Source: an uncultured Acidimicrobiales bacterium
GTDB taxonomy: Bacteria > Actinomycetota > Acidimicrobiia > Acidimicrobiales > Iamiaceae
Reading direction: 5' to 3'
Length of the DNA: 5,326 nt
Assembly: GCA_937926025.1 (NCBI GenBank)
Contig: CALANQ010000195.1
Coordinates: 1 to 5,326, forward strand
The notes beneath the pieces were generated by a model. The model saw only the letters and a list, made by a program, of their open reading frames with translations. It made no database searches and was not told the origin of the DNA. Made by a program: the position numbers and the translations under genes. Every line of letters begins with the position of its first letter. Position 1 is the stretch's first letter. Positions 1-5,037 of this stretch are shown here, one piece after another.

Positions 1-33
1 GCGTCGGCGTACATCCAGGCGGTGCTCGGATGA
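1..33 (+). CDS. mrpD: C-terminal end of Na+/H+ antiporter subunit D (partial)
   Basis: Only the last ten codons (ASAYIQAVLG) and the TGA stop are inside the window. Actinobacterial MrpD proteins typically end in a segment like this. The assignment rests mainly on position: the stop overlaps the mrpE start as ATGA, and subunit D normally precedes E in mrp/mnh operons. MrpD is a large proton-translocating membrane subunit related to the antiporter-like subunits of respiratory complex I. No domain can be checked in ten residues, so the identity is inferred from context. Confidence 0.6.
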   Translation, partial: ASAYIQAVLG

Positions 34-593
34 GCGCCCGGGCCAGCGTGGTCGGCCGCCTGGTCATCGCGGCCTGGCTGTTCGTGATGTGGATCCTGCT
101 CTGGGGCGACCTGAACCTGGCCAACGTGCTGACCGGGGCGATCCTGGCGACGGCGCTGGTGGTGATCTTCCCGCCCGACGACACCAACGACGACCCCATC
201 GTCGTGCGGCCGGTGGCCGCGATCTCGTTCTTCTTCTGGTTCCTGTGGGCCCTGATCGTCACCAACGTCGCGGTGGCCAAGGAGGTGCTGGCCCCCTCAA
301 GCCGGTCGGACATCCACCCGGCGGTCGTGGCCTGCTACCTCCGCACGGAGTCCGGCCGCCTGGCCACCCTGGTGGCCAACGCCATCACCCTGACGCCCGG
401 GACGCTCACCATCGACGCCCGGGGCCGCCCCGCCGTGCTGTACGTGCACGTCCTGAGCTTCGAGAGCATCGAGGCCACCCGGGCCGAGGTCGAAGACCTC
501 GAGCGCCGCATCGTCCTGGCCTTCGGCACCGCGTCCGAGGTGGCCCGGCTCGATCCGCCCGAGGCCGTCGACGCCGAGGAGGCGAGCCGATGA
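30..593 (+). CDS. mrpE: Na+/H+ antiporter subunit E (MrpE/MnhE)
   Basis: A 187-residue membrane subunit of the multisubunit Mrp cation/proton antiporter, which exports Na+ in exchange for protons at the cytoplasmic membrane. It has the MNHE family pattern: an N-terminal hydrophobic pair at about residues 8-47 containing LLWGDLNLANVLTGAIL, a third helix at about 62-83 (FFFWFLWALIVTNVAVAKEVL), then a cytoplasmic domain with the family-typical stretch LVANAITLTPGTLTID (about 114-129) and YVHVL (about 138-142). The length is slightly above the usual 160 or so because of an acidic C-terminal tail. The ATG overlaps the subunit D stop and its TGA overlaps the mrpF start, so the subunits are probably translationally coupled. 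No separate promoter is visible. Subunit identity is firm; ion specificity cannot be read from sequence. Confidence 0.93.
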   Translation: MSARASVVGRLVIAAWLFVMWILLWGDLNLANVLTGAILATALVVIFPPDDTNDDPIVVRPVAAISFFFWFLWALIVTNVAVAKEVLAPSSRSDIHPAVVACYLRTESGRLATLVANAITLTPGTLTIDARGRPAVLYVHVLSFESIEATRAEVEDLERRIVLAFGTASEVARLDPPEAVDAEEASR

Positions 594-841
594 TCGCGGT
601 GGCGCTCGTGCTGGTGACGCTGGGCGGGGCCGGGTTCCTGTACCGGCTGGTGCGGGGGCCGACCCTGGCCGACCGGGTGGCGTCGCTCGACGGCCTGCTC
701 GCGGTGGTCGTCACCGCGATCTTGGCGTGGAGCGCGTTCACCGGGGCCGGGACCTACCTGACCCTCGGCGTGGTCGTCGCGCTCGTGGCGTTCCTCGGGA
801 CCTCCGCGTTCGCCCGGTTCGTGGAGGGGAAGCGACGATGA
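590..841 (+). CDS. mrpF: Na+/H+ antiporter subunit F (MrpF/MnhF)
   Basis: An 83-residue, three-helix subunit of the Mrp antiporter. Helices lie at about residues 2-19, 33-52 and 56-77. Between helices 1 and 2 is the family signature RLVRGPTLADRVASLD (residues 19-34), whose acidic residues are characteristic of MrpF. I chose the ATG at 590 because it overlaps the mrpE stop (ATGA) and has a good Shine-Dalgarno, GAGGAGG at 576-582, 7 nt upstream. The same frame is open much further upstream, but that part lies inside mrpE and reads as arginine/proline-rich shadow. Length is normal for the family. Confidence 0.93.
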   Translation: MIAVALVLVTLGGAGFLYRLVRGPTLADRVASLDGLLAVVVTAILAWSAFTGAGTYLTLGVVVALVAFLGTSAFARFVEGKRR

Positions 842-1167
842 CCGACATCATCGGTGGGGTCTTCGTGCTCCTCGGCTGCGCGCTGGCTGCCCTGGCCGGC
901 ATCGGCCAGGTGCGCTTCGCGGACCTCATGACCCGCATGCACATGGCCACGAAGCCGGCGACGCTCGGCATCCTGCTGGTCGCGGTGGGGGCCATGTTCC
1001 GCATCGATGGGACCGGCGCCGTCACCCTGCTGGTGCTGACCATCATCTTGCAGTTCGTCACCGGACCGGTGAGCGCCCACCTCGTCGGCCGCGCCGCGCA
1101 CCGTCACGGCGACTGGGACCGGGCCGGGGCCGCCGTCGACGAGCTGGCTGAGGTGGACGAGCTCTGA
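838..1167 (+). CDS. mrpG: Na+/H+ antiporter subunit G (MrpG/MnhG)
   Basis: A 109-residue, three-helix subunit of the Mrp antiporter and the last gene of the operon. Helices lie at about residues 3-24, 42-55 and 60-82. The PhaG/MnhG signature is clear: GIGQVRFADLMTRMHMATKPATLG (about 21-44), followed by the TGPVSAHLVGRAAHR ending of the third helix. The C-terminal tail (about 92-109) is acidic and variable. The ATG overlaps the mrpF stop (ATGA), and the SD-like GGAGGGGA at 823-830 ends 7 nt before it. Order D-E-F-G matches known mrp operons. No hairpin followed by T-residues is visible after the stop, so the operon end is not marked by a clear intrinsic terminator. Confidence 0.93.
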   Translation: MTDIIGGVFVLLGCALAALAGIGQVRFADLMTRMHMATKPATLGILLVAVGAMFRIDGTGAVTLLVLTIILQFVTGPVSAHLVGRAAHRHGDWDRAGAAVDELAEVDEL

Positions 1168-1196
1168 CGAGAACCTGAACAGCGTCGGCTCCGAGT

Positions 1197-1223
1197 GCAA
1201 CTTGGAGACGCAACTCGAAGGAC
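1197..1223 (+). repeat. Imperfect tandem direct repeat upstream of a promoter
   Basis: Two 13-nt units sit head to tail, GCAACTTGGAGAC (1197-1209) and GCAACTCGAAGGA (1210-1222), identical at 9 of 13 positions including the first six. The pair lies in the gap after mrpG and ends about 24 nt before the predicted -10 box at 1247, where an activator or repressor site could sit. OmpR/PhoB-type regulators commonly bind direct repeats, though usually with a 10-11 nt period rather than 13. A regulatory role is inference. Confidence 0.35.
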
Positions 1224-1246
1224 ACGTTCCCGAAACACTCGGTCCG

Positions 1247-1261
1247 TACCGTGCTCGGGTG
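1247..1261 (+). promoter_or_regulatory. Putative leaderless promoter (-10 TACCGT) of the regulator cassette
   Basis: TACCGT at 1247-1252 fits the actinobacterial -10 consensus TANNNT. Exactly 6 nt later comes an in-frame GTG (1259), followed immediately by an ATG (1262). The same box-to-GTG spacing occurs before udg and metG in this window. No convincing -35 hexamer and no Shine-Dalgarno are present, as expected for a leaderless transcript. Confidence 0.5.
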
Positions 1262-1738
1262 ATGCGCTGCGGAACCCTGCCTGGATCGGCCCACCCCGTG
1301 CTGGTCGGGTGGCCCGACGAGGCCGAGCGGCGGGCGGCGCTGGCGGACGCCGGCATCCCTCGCCTGCTGATGGTCGACCCGGGCGCTGCGCCGCCGCCGG
1401 TCGCCCCCGACGAGGACTGGATCGTGCGGACCAGCGACGAGCGCGACGTGGCGGTGCGCCTGGAACGCCTCGCACGGCGGCGGCAGCCCCGCCCCGCTGG
1501 GTTGCCGCCCGTGCCCCCCGTCGGGCTGAGCCCTGCCGAGCACCGCGTCGCCGTGCAGCTGGCCTCGTCCGTGGGACGCTTCGTCCCCGTGGCTGATCTG
1601 ACCGGCGGCGAGCCTGCTGAGGACCTCGAAGCCGTGCTCGCCTCGGTGCGGACGGCGCTCGAGGGCGCGGGGTACCGGCTGACCGCGGTCGGCCTCGCGG
1701 GCTACCTGCTCGAGCTCGACGAGGCGAGGGAGACGTGA
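1259..1738 (+). CDS. Winged-helix protein with degenerate receiver-like N-terminus
   Basis: About 159 residues; not a named family that I recognise. The C-terminal half (about 88-153) resembles a shortened OmpR/PhoB winged helix: LSPAEHRVAVQLAS, then a probable recognition helix EDLEAVLASVRTALEGAGYRL and the wing ending AGYLLE. The N-terminal half (about 12-73) looks like a cut-down response-regulator receiver: VLVGWPDEAERRAALADAG, LLMVDPG, then EDWIVRTSDERDVAVRLERLARR, which parallels the usual DDYxxKPFxxxELxARVxxLLRR end of receivers but has Thr in place of the conserved Lys. Phosphorylation control is therefore unlikely. It aligns with the protein encoded at 2220-2774. The start is set at GTG 1259 because of the -10 spacing. 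ATG 1262 is nearly equivalent, and TTG 1202 is a longer option lacking a clear RBS. Its stop overlaps the next start (GTGA). Confidence 0.72.
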   Translation: MMRCGTLPGSAHPVLVGWPDEAERRAALADAGIPRLLMVDPGAAPPPVAPDEDWIVRTSDERDVAVRLERLARRRQPRPAGLPPVPPVGLSPAEHRVAVQLASSVGRFVPVADLTGGEPAEDLEAVLASVRTALEGAGYRLTAVGLAGYLLELDEARET

Positions 1739-2457
1739 CCGACCGCCGCTGCCTGATCACGCGCACCTCCTGGGTGGTGCGCGTCGCGGCGGCGGTCTCC
1801 GGCGCGCTCGCCCTCGTCGCCGTGGTGGCCTGGCCCTCGGCCTGCGACTCTGCCGAGTCGGTCGTCGTGGCGCAGGTGGGGGCGGCGGCCACCGCCACCA
1901 CCGCTCCGGCCGTCACCCCCCTGCCGATGTCGCAGGCGATCCGCATCACCCGGTTGCCCTCCGTCGGTGCCGTCCGGCCCAAGGTGAGCGCCCCCGCGCT
2001 GCTGGCCGCCCTGCTCGTCAGCCTCATCACCGTCGTCTCCACCACCGCCATCGTGCGGCGCCGGTCCGATCGGGTGCCCGCCTCTCCGTCCGCGCGATCG
2101 CGGGGCCCCGATCCGTCCCGCGCACCACCCGTCCCTCCGAGGACCCATGCGAGCCGCCGCCTGGCGCCTCGCTCGGACCTGCCCCGCGCCCGGCGCGGGC
2201 ACCACATCGGAGGAACCCCATGTCCCACACCACCGTGTCGGGCGACCCGGCCGCCCGAGCCCTCTCGTGGATCGCGACGCGCGGCGTCGAGCTGCGACCG
2301 TGGAACGAGCTCGCCGACGTCGCACCCGACCCCGTCGACCACCCCGTCCTGTACCTCGTCGAGCCCGGCGTGGAGCCCCCGCGCTGCCACGAGTGCGAGG
2401 ACTGGATCCGACTGCCCCTCGACGTGGGCGAGCTGCACGCCCGCGCCGATCGCCTGA
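1735..2457 (+). CDS. Small two-helix membrane protein of unknown function, 3' end uncertain
   Basis: I do not recognise this protein. It begins with GTG overlapping the stop of the preceding regulator gene (GTGA), with the purine-rich GAGGCGAGGGAG just upstream. Residues 1-12 are basic, 13-33 form a helix (VVRVAAAVSGALALVAVVAW), 34-83 a mostly small-residue, Ala/Thr/Val-rich loop probably outside the cytoplasm, and 84-107 a second helix (APALLAALLVSLITVVSTTA) followed by RRR, suggesting both ends are cytoplasmic. After about residue 110 the sequence is Arg/Pro/Ser-rich with weaker GC3. The frame ends only at 2457, 238 nt inside the next gene. The first ~110 residues are credible; the remainder may be a disordered tail, non-functional read-out, or the result of an indel. 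Confidence 0.55.
   Translation: MTDRRCLITRTSWVVRVAAAVSGALALVAVVAWPSACDSAESVVVAQVGAAATATTAPAVTPLPMSQAIRITRLPSVGAVRPKVSAPALLAALLVSLITVVSTTAIVRRRSDRVPASPSARSRGPDPSRAPPVPPRTHASRRLAPRSDLPRARRGHHIGGTPCPTPPCRATRPPEPSRGSRRAASSCDRGTSSPTSHPTPSTTPSCTSSSPAWSPRAATSARTGSDCPSTWASCTPAPIA
2183..2199 (+). other. GC-rich inverted repeat just before a ribosome-binding site
   Basis: CCCGCGCC at 2183-2190 and GGCGCGGG at 2192-2199 are perfect reverse complements around a single C, able to form a 6-bp stem with a 5-nt loop in RNA. It lies 9 nt before the Shine-Dalgarno of the regulator gene at 2220. There is no T-run, so it is not a typical terminator. It could modulate translation or decay, or be chance in such GC-rich sequence. 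Confidence 0.3.
2208..2215 (+). promoter_or_regulatory. Strong Shine-Dalgarno that fixes the start at 2220
   Basis: CGGAGGAA at 2208-2215 lies 4 nt before ATG 2220 (5 nt if the core is taken as GGAGGA). It is among the best ribosome-binding sites in the window. It supports independent translation of the second regulator, although the upstream membrane-protein frame runs through it. Confidence 0.7.
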
Positions 2458-2774
2458 TCGCCTGGTCCCGCGAGGCGGGCGCGCTCTACACGCGGGTCGA
2501 CGAGGACGACGTGCTGCGGGTCGGCGATGAGATGGCGGTGCTGAGCCAGCTCGAGGCCCGGCTCCTGCGCACCCTGATCGACTCCATGGGCATGCTCGTG
2601 CTGCGAGCGGACCTGATCGACGCCGTGTGGCCCGATGGGCCGCCCTCGGATCCTCGGGCGCTCGACAACCGGGTCAAGTCGGTGCGCGGCCGACTCGTCG
2701 GCCTCCCCTTGCGCATCCACACCATCCATGGACGCGGCCTGATCCTCGAACGCGTGCGCGCCGCGGACCTCTGA
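2220..2774 (+). CDS. Atypical response-regulator-like winged-helix DNA-binding protein
   Basis: 184 residues. Residues about 100-178 form an OmpR/PhoB-type winged helix (Trans_reg_C): LSQLEARLLRTLIDSMGMLVLRADLIDAVWP, then the recognition-helix region DPRALDNRVKSVRGRLVGL, and the wing RIHTIHGRGLILE. It probably binds DNA and regulates transcription. The N-terminal part (about 12-83) is a shortened, receiver-like segment: PVLYLVEPG, then ECEDWIRLPLDVGELHARADRLI, matching the DDYxxKPFxxxELxARVxxLL end of receivers but with Leu for the conserved Lys and no recognisable phosphoacceptor aspartate. It contains one CxxC (Cys56-His-Glu-Cys59), its only cysteines. It is a clear relative of the protein encoded at 1259-1738; this copy has the fuller winged helix. 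The ATG is supported by a strong Shine-Dalgarno. Target genes are unknown. Confidence 0.85.
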   Translation: MSHTTVSGDPAARALSWIATRGVELRPWNELADVAPDPVDHPVLYLVEPGVEPPRCHECEDWIRLPLDVGELHARADRLIAWSREAGALYTRVDEDDVLRVGDEMAVLSQLEARLLRTLIDSMGMLVLRADLIDAVWPDGPPSDPRALDNRVKSVRGRLVGLPLRIHTIHGRGLILERVRAADL

Positions 2775-2790
2775 CCCGGCGGTGGTCGCC

Positions 2791-2805
2791 TACCGTCGGC
2801 TCGTG
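2791..2805 (+). promoter_or_regulatory. Putative leaderless promoter (-10 TACCGT) of udg
   Basis: TACCGT at 2791-2796 is followed after exactly 6 nt by GTG 2803, the preferred start of the glycosylase. The hexamer is identical to the one at 1247. No Shine-Dalgarno precedes the GTG. A loose TCTGAC at 2770-2775 could serve as -35, but with a short 15-nt spacer. Confidence 0.5.
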
Positions 2806-3501
2806 GACAGCCTCGACCAGGTGCACGACGACGTCGTGGCGTGCCGTGCCTGCCCCCGCCTGGTGGCCTGGCGGGAGGAGGTCGGACGGGAGAAGCGGGC
2901 GGCGTACCGCGACGAGGACTACTGGGCCCGTCCCGTCCCCGGCTTCGGCGACCCCGACGCCGGCCTGGTGGTGGTCGGCCTGGCCCCGGCGGCCCACGGG
3001 GCCAACCGCACCGGCCGCATGTTCACCGGCGACCGCTCCGGTGACTTCCTCTACGCGGCGCTGCACCGGGCCGGGTTCGCCAACCAGCCCGAGAGCACGA
3101 GCCGGGACGACGGGCTGGCGCTCACAGGTGCCTGGATCACCGCGCCGGTGCGGTGCGCGCCGCCCGCCAACAAGCCCACCACCGAGGAGCGCGACACCTG
3201 CCGCCCGTTCCTGGAGCGGGAGCTGGCCCTGCTGGCGCGGGCCCAGGTGTTCCTGGTGCTCGGCCAGTTCGCCTACCAGGGACTGACCCGGTTCCTGGAG
3301 CTGCGCCCCCGGCCGGCCTTCGGGCACGGGGTCGAGGTGCCGCTGCCCGACGGCCGCACGATCCTCTGCAGCTACCACGTCAGCCAGCAGAACACCTTCA
3401 CCGGCAAGCTGACCCCGGCGATGCTCGATGCGGTGCTGGACCGGGCCGGTGCGCTGCTCGCCGCGGAGGGTCCTGGGTCAGAAGGGCGTGGCCGGCGCTG
3501 A
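2803..3501 (+). CDS. Uracil-DNA glycosylase, family 5 (UDGb type)
   Basis: A 232-residue base-excision repair enzyme that removes uracil, and in this family often other deaminated bases, from DNA. Motif 1 is GLAPAAHGANRTGR (residues 59-72). It has Ala where families 1 and 4 carry a polar catalytic Asp or Glu, a known feature of family 5. The second active-site motif is HVSQQNTFTG (192-201), again family-5 style. Four cysteines, Cys14 and Cys17 (CRAC), Cys118 (RCAPPANKP) and Cys133 (DTCRPF), match the 4Fe-4S ligands of family 4/5 enzymes; this type includes UdgB of Mycobacterium tuberculosis and Thermus UDGb. I chose GTG 2803 over in-frame GTG 2782 because of the leaderless -10 spacing and because the longer form adds only seven residues covering the -10 box. 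The 3' end overlaps the converging minus-strand gene by 24 nt. Confidence 0.93.
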   Translation: MDSLDQVHDDVVACRACPRLVAWREEVGREKRAAYRDEDYWARPVPGFGDPDAGLVVVGLAPAAHGANRTGRMFTGDRSGDFLYAALHRAGFANQPESTSRDDGLALTGAWITAPVRCAPPANKPTTEERDTCRPFLERELALLARAQVFLVLGQFAYQGLTRFLELRPRPAFGHGVEVPLPDGRTILCSYHVSQQNTFTGKLTPAMLDAVLDRAGALLAAEGPGSEGRGRR

Positions 3502-3759
3502 CGGCTCGGGCGGCGGGGGCGGCGCCCACGGCGCTCCGAACCCACCGGTCGACGGCGGCTCCGCGCTCGGCGGGGCGGCGTCGGTGGGGGAGGCGCCATC
3601 GATGTCTGCTTGTCGGCGGGCCCGCTGACCCACGACCAGGGCGATGGCCACGCCCAGCACGGTGAGCACGCCGCCGATGGCCCGCGGCGACTCGCTCAGC
3701 CCCTCGGCCACCAGCGAACCGAGGCCGAAGGTGGCGACGGCCATGCCGATCCAGGAGCC
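3478..3759 (-). pseudogene. C-terminal part of the frameshifted membrane-protein gene
   Basis: This stretch continues the protein encoded at 3696-4913, but one frame over. From about 3759 downward the frame reads GSWIGMAVATFGLGSLVAEG, then IGGVLTVLGVAIALVVG, two convincing membrane helices, and ends in a proline-rich tail (GGFGAPWAPPPPPEPSAPA) that mirrors the proline-rich N-terminus. Codons here are nearly all G/C at the third position, whereas the original frame over 3696-3758 becomes Trp/Pro/Ser-rich with poor third-position bias and stops. It therefore looks like the genuine end of one gene of about 478 residues. Translated alone it has no good start or RBS; the first ATG is internal to the upstream gene. 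The TGA lies within udg on the other strand. Confidence 0.75.
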
Positions 3760-4913
3760 CGCCGCTGCGCGCCCAGGCCCACCGCCAACACGGCGGCACC
3801 GACCGCCATCGTGAGCAGCCCCCACCCCACCCAGCCGACGTGGCCGGTGAGGTAGCCGAGGGCGATGAGCAGGATGAACAGCGCCGGCGCCAGGGCCGCG
3901 GTGGCCATCCGGGCGTCACCGCGCCGATCGCGCCACCCGGCGAACGCCAGGTAGGCGGCGCCGAACACCAGCGAGACCACGCCCAGCTTGGTGCTGGGAT
4001 CGGGGATGTCGGACTCCTCGAACGCGAACGGCTCGTCGAACGACGGGTCGTCGAAGGGGTCCCCGAACGACGGGTCGGTGAAGGACGGGTCGTCGAAGGA
4101 CGGGTCGGTGAAGGACGGGTCGTCGAACGGGTCGCTGAAACCGGGGTCGGTGGGCACCGGATCGAACGTGACCTGCCCGAACGGCGAGACGGTGTCCTCC
4201 AGGGCCGACACCTGGATGTTGAACAGGGGGATGGCCCACAGCGCCAGCAGGGCGGCGCCGAGGTAGGCGCTGAAGCGGCGGCCGGGGCCGAGCACGTAGC
4301 CGGCGAGCCACAGCACCGCCGCGCACCCGAGCATGAGGGTGACCACGCCGCGGATGCCGTCGAACACGTTGCCGTCGACCTCGCCCCCGCTCAGGTCGGC
4401 GAACAGGTCAGCGTTGGCGAACAGGTAGATCGTGAGCGGCACGACGGCCAGCAGCGACAGCACCACCCCGGCGTTGGCCGCCCGGGACGACCGGTTGATG
4501 GTGCTGATGGCCACGCCCAGCACGACGAAGAGCAGGGAGACGGCCAGGCCGGTGGTGCGCTGGTCGTAGCCGTCGACCTCGGCGAGCACGAAGAAGAGGC
4601 CCGCCGCCGCCAGGAGCCCGCCGCCGACGGCGAGCATCGAGGCCAGGGTCGGGGCCGGGCGCTCGTCGTCGCCCGGCTGCCTCCCGACCAGCCCGCTCAG
4701 GGGACCCCAGCCGGTGCCACCGCCGGCCCCGATGCCGCCAGCACCCACGCCGCCGGTCGCCGCCGCGGGTTCCGGCGGTGGTCCGGGCGGCGGGGACGAG
4801 GCCGGTGCGGCCGGCTCGCCGCCGAAGGGCGCGGGCGGCGGCGGTCCGGACCCGAACGAGGGCGGTGCCTCGAACGACGGCACGCCGGATTCCTGCTGCT
4901 GGTCGCCGTCCAC
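3696..4913 (-). CDS. Polytopic membrane protein with Asp/Pro/Ser/Phe repeat loop, frameshifted near its 3' end
   Basis: I do not recognise a named family. As read it is 405 residues. Residues 1-90 are Pro/Gly/Ala-rich and probably disordered and cytoplasmic. Helices follow at about 91-112, 120-138, 147-166, 188-207 and 213-232. Next comes a 65-residue acidic loop (245-308) with DPSF-type repeats, then helices at about 309-326, 337-355 and 361-381. The last ~20 residues (APGSAWPSPPSASVRWWPRG) are probably out-of-frame: the neighbouring frame supplies two more helices and a proline-rich tail down to 3478, giving about ten helices in all. The start is GTG at 4913, with SD-like AGGAAGG at 4930-4924 10 nt upstream and a possible -10 (TACGCT) at 4953-4948. 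It is divergent from metG and convergent with udg. Function unknown. Confidence 0.75.
   Translation of the reverse strand: MDGDQQQESGVPSFEAPPSFGSGPPPPAPFGGEPAAPASSPPPGPPPEPAAATGGVGAGGIGAGGGTGWGPLSGLVGRQPGDDERPAPTLASMLAVGGGLLAAAGLFFVLAEVDGYDQRTTGLAVSLLFVVLGVAISTINRSSRAANAGVVLSLLAVVPLTIYLFANADLFADLSGGEVDGNVFDGIRGVVTLMLGCAAVLWLAGYVLGPGRRFSAYLGAALLALWAIPLFNIQVSALEDTVSPFGQVTFDPVPTDPGFSDPFDDPSFTDPSFDDPSFTDPSFGDPFDDPSFDEPFAFEESDIPDPSTKLGVVSLVFGAAYLAFAGWRDRRGDARMATAALAPALFILLIALGYLTGHVGWVGWGLLTMAVGAAVLAVGLGAQRRAPGSAWPSPPSASVRWWPRG
3752..3785 (-). other. Apparent -1 frameshift site
   Basis: Reading downward on the minus strand, coding character moves from the frame with codon starts at 3761, 3764 and so on (GLGAQRR) to the frame with codon starts at 3756, 3753 and so on (SWIGM). 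That equals one missing base, within a run of G/C-rich sequence (reverse strand CGGCGGGCTCC). No X-XXY-YYZ slippery heptamer is evident, so programmed frameshifting is not favoured. A sequencing or assembly deletion, or a real mutation, is more likely. Confidence 0.7.
4023..4142 (-). repeat. Coding tandem repeats (DPSF / DPSFTDPSFD)
   Basis: Within the membrane-protein gene, a 15-nt unit encoding roughly (T/D)DPSF is repeated about seven times, with variants such as DPF and DEPF. At DNA level a 30-nt unit is perfect over nearly two copies (4069-4098 and 4099-4127), with a degenerate copy around 4041-4055. It encodes an acidic, flexible loop between two membrane helices. The near-identity of the two 30-nt copies suggests recent expansion by slippage or unequal recombination. 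Confidence 0.85.
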
Positions 4914-4947
4914 GGGGAGGCCGCCTTCCTGCTGGGTGCGTGCCCGC

Positions 4948-4953
4948 AGCGTA
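4948..4953 (-). promoter_or_regulatory. Possible -10 box of the minus-strand membrane-protein gene
   Basis: TACGCT (read on the minus strand) fits TANNNT. Transcription starting 6-7 nt downstream would leave a leader of about 28 nt that contains AGGAAGG before GTG 4913, so unlike its neighbours this gene would be leadered. No clear -35 hexamer is seen. Confidence 0.35.
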
Positions 4954-5022
4954 GGGCCGCGATTCGGCGACCCCAGGCGATGGCGACGGCCAAGTCCCGT
5001 CGGGGCGCCGGGGGTGCCTCGC

Positions 5023-5037
5023 TAGGGTGATCCGGTG
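5023..5037 (+). promoter_or_regulatory. Putative leaderless promoter (-10 TAGGGT) of metG
   Basis: TAGGGT at 5023-5028 is followed after exactly 6 nt by GTG 5035, the metG start. No Shine-Dalgarno precedes it. The box lies 70 bp from the oppositely oriented TACGCT at 4948-4953, so the 121-bp gap between the divergent genes holds both promoters. Confidence 0.55.

Noticed and set aside
1202..1258. Upstream TTG start adding 19 residues to the first regulator
   Set aside because: No Shine-Dalgarno precedes it, the added residues cover the predicted -10 box, and GTG 1259 has the same promoter spacing as two other genes.
2183..2199. Hairpin as an intrinsic terminator
   Set aside because: There is no T-run after the stem and it lies directly before a strong RBS, so I kept it only as a weak structural element.
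1104..2729. Very long minus-strand open frame (541 codons) opposite the regulator cassette
   Set aside because: Its translation is Arg/Gly/Ala-rich low-complexity with no domain or membrane pattern. It is the antisense shadow of GC-rich plus-strand genes that have recognisable winged helices and RBSs.
2782..2802. Earlier GTG start for the uracil-DNA glycosylase
   Set aside because: It adds seven residues that overlap the TACCGT box; the family N-terminus and the leaderless spacing favour GTG 2803.
4041..4127. CRISPR-like array
   Set aside because: The 15/30-nt repeats are contiguous with no spacers and stay in frame within a coding region.
3840..5030. 396-codon plus-strand open frame opposite the membrane-protein gene
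   Set aside because: The product is repetitive Gly/Glu/Arg/His-rich. The minus-strand reading gives clear transmembrane helices and is the coding one.
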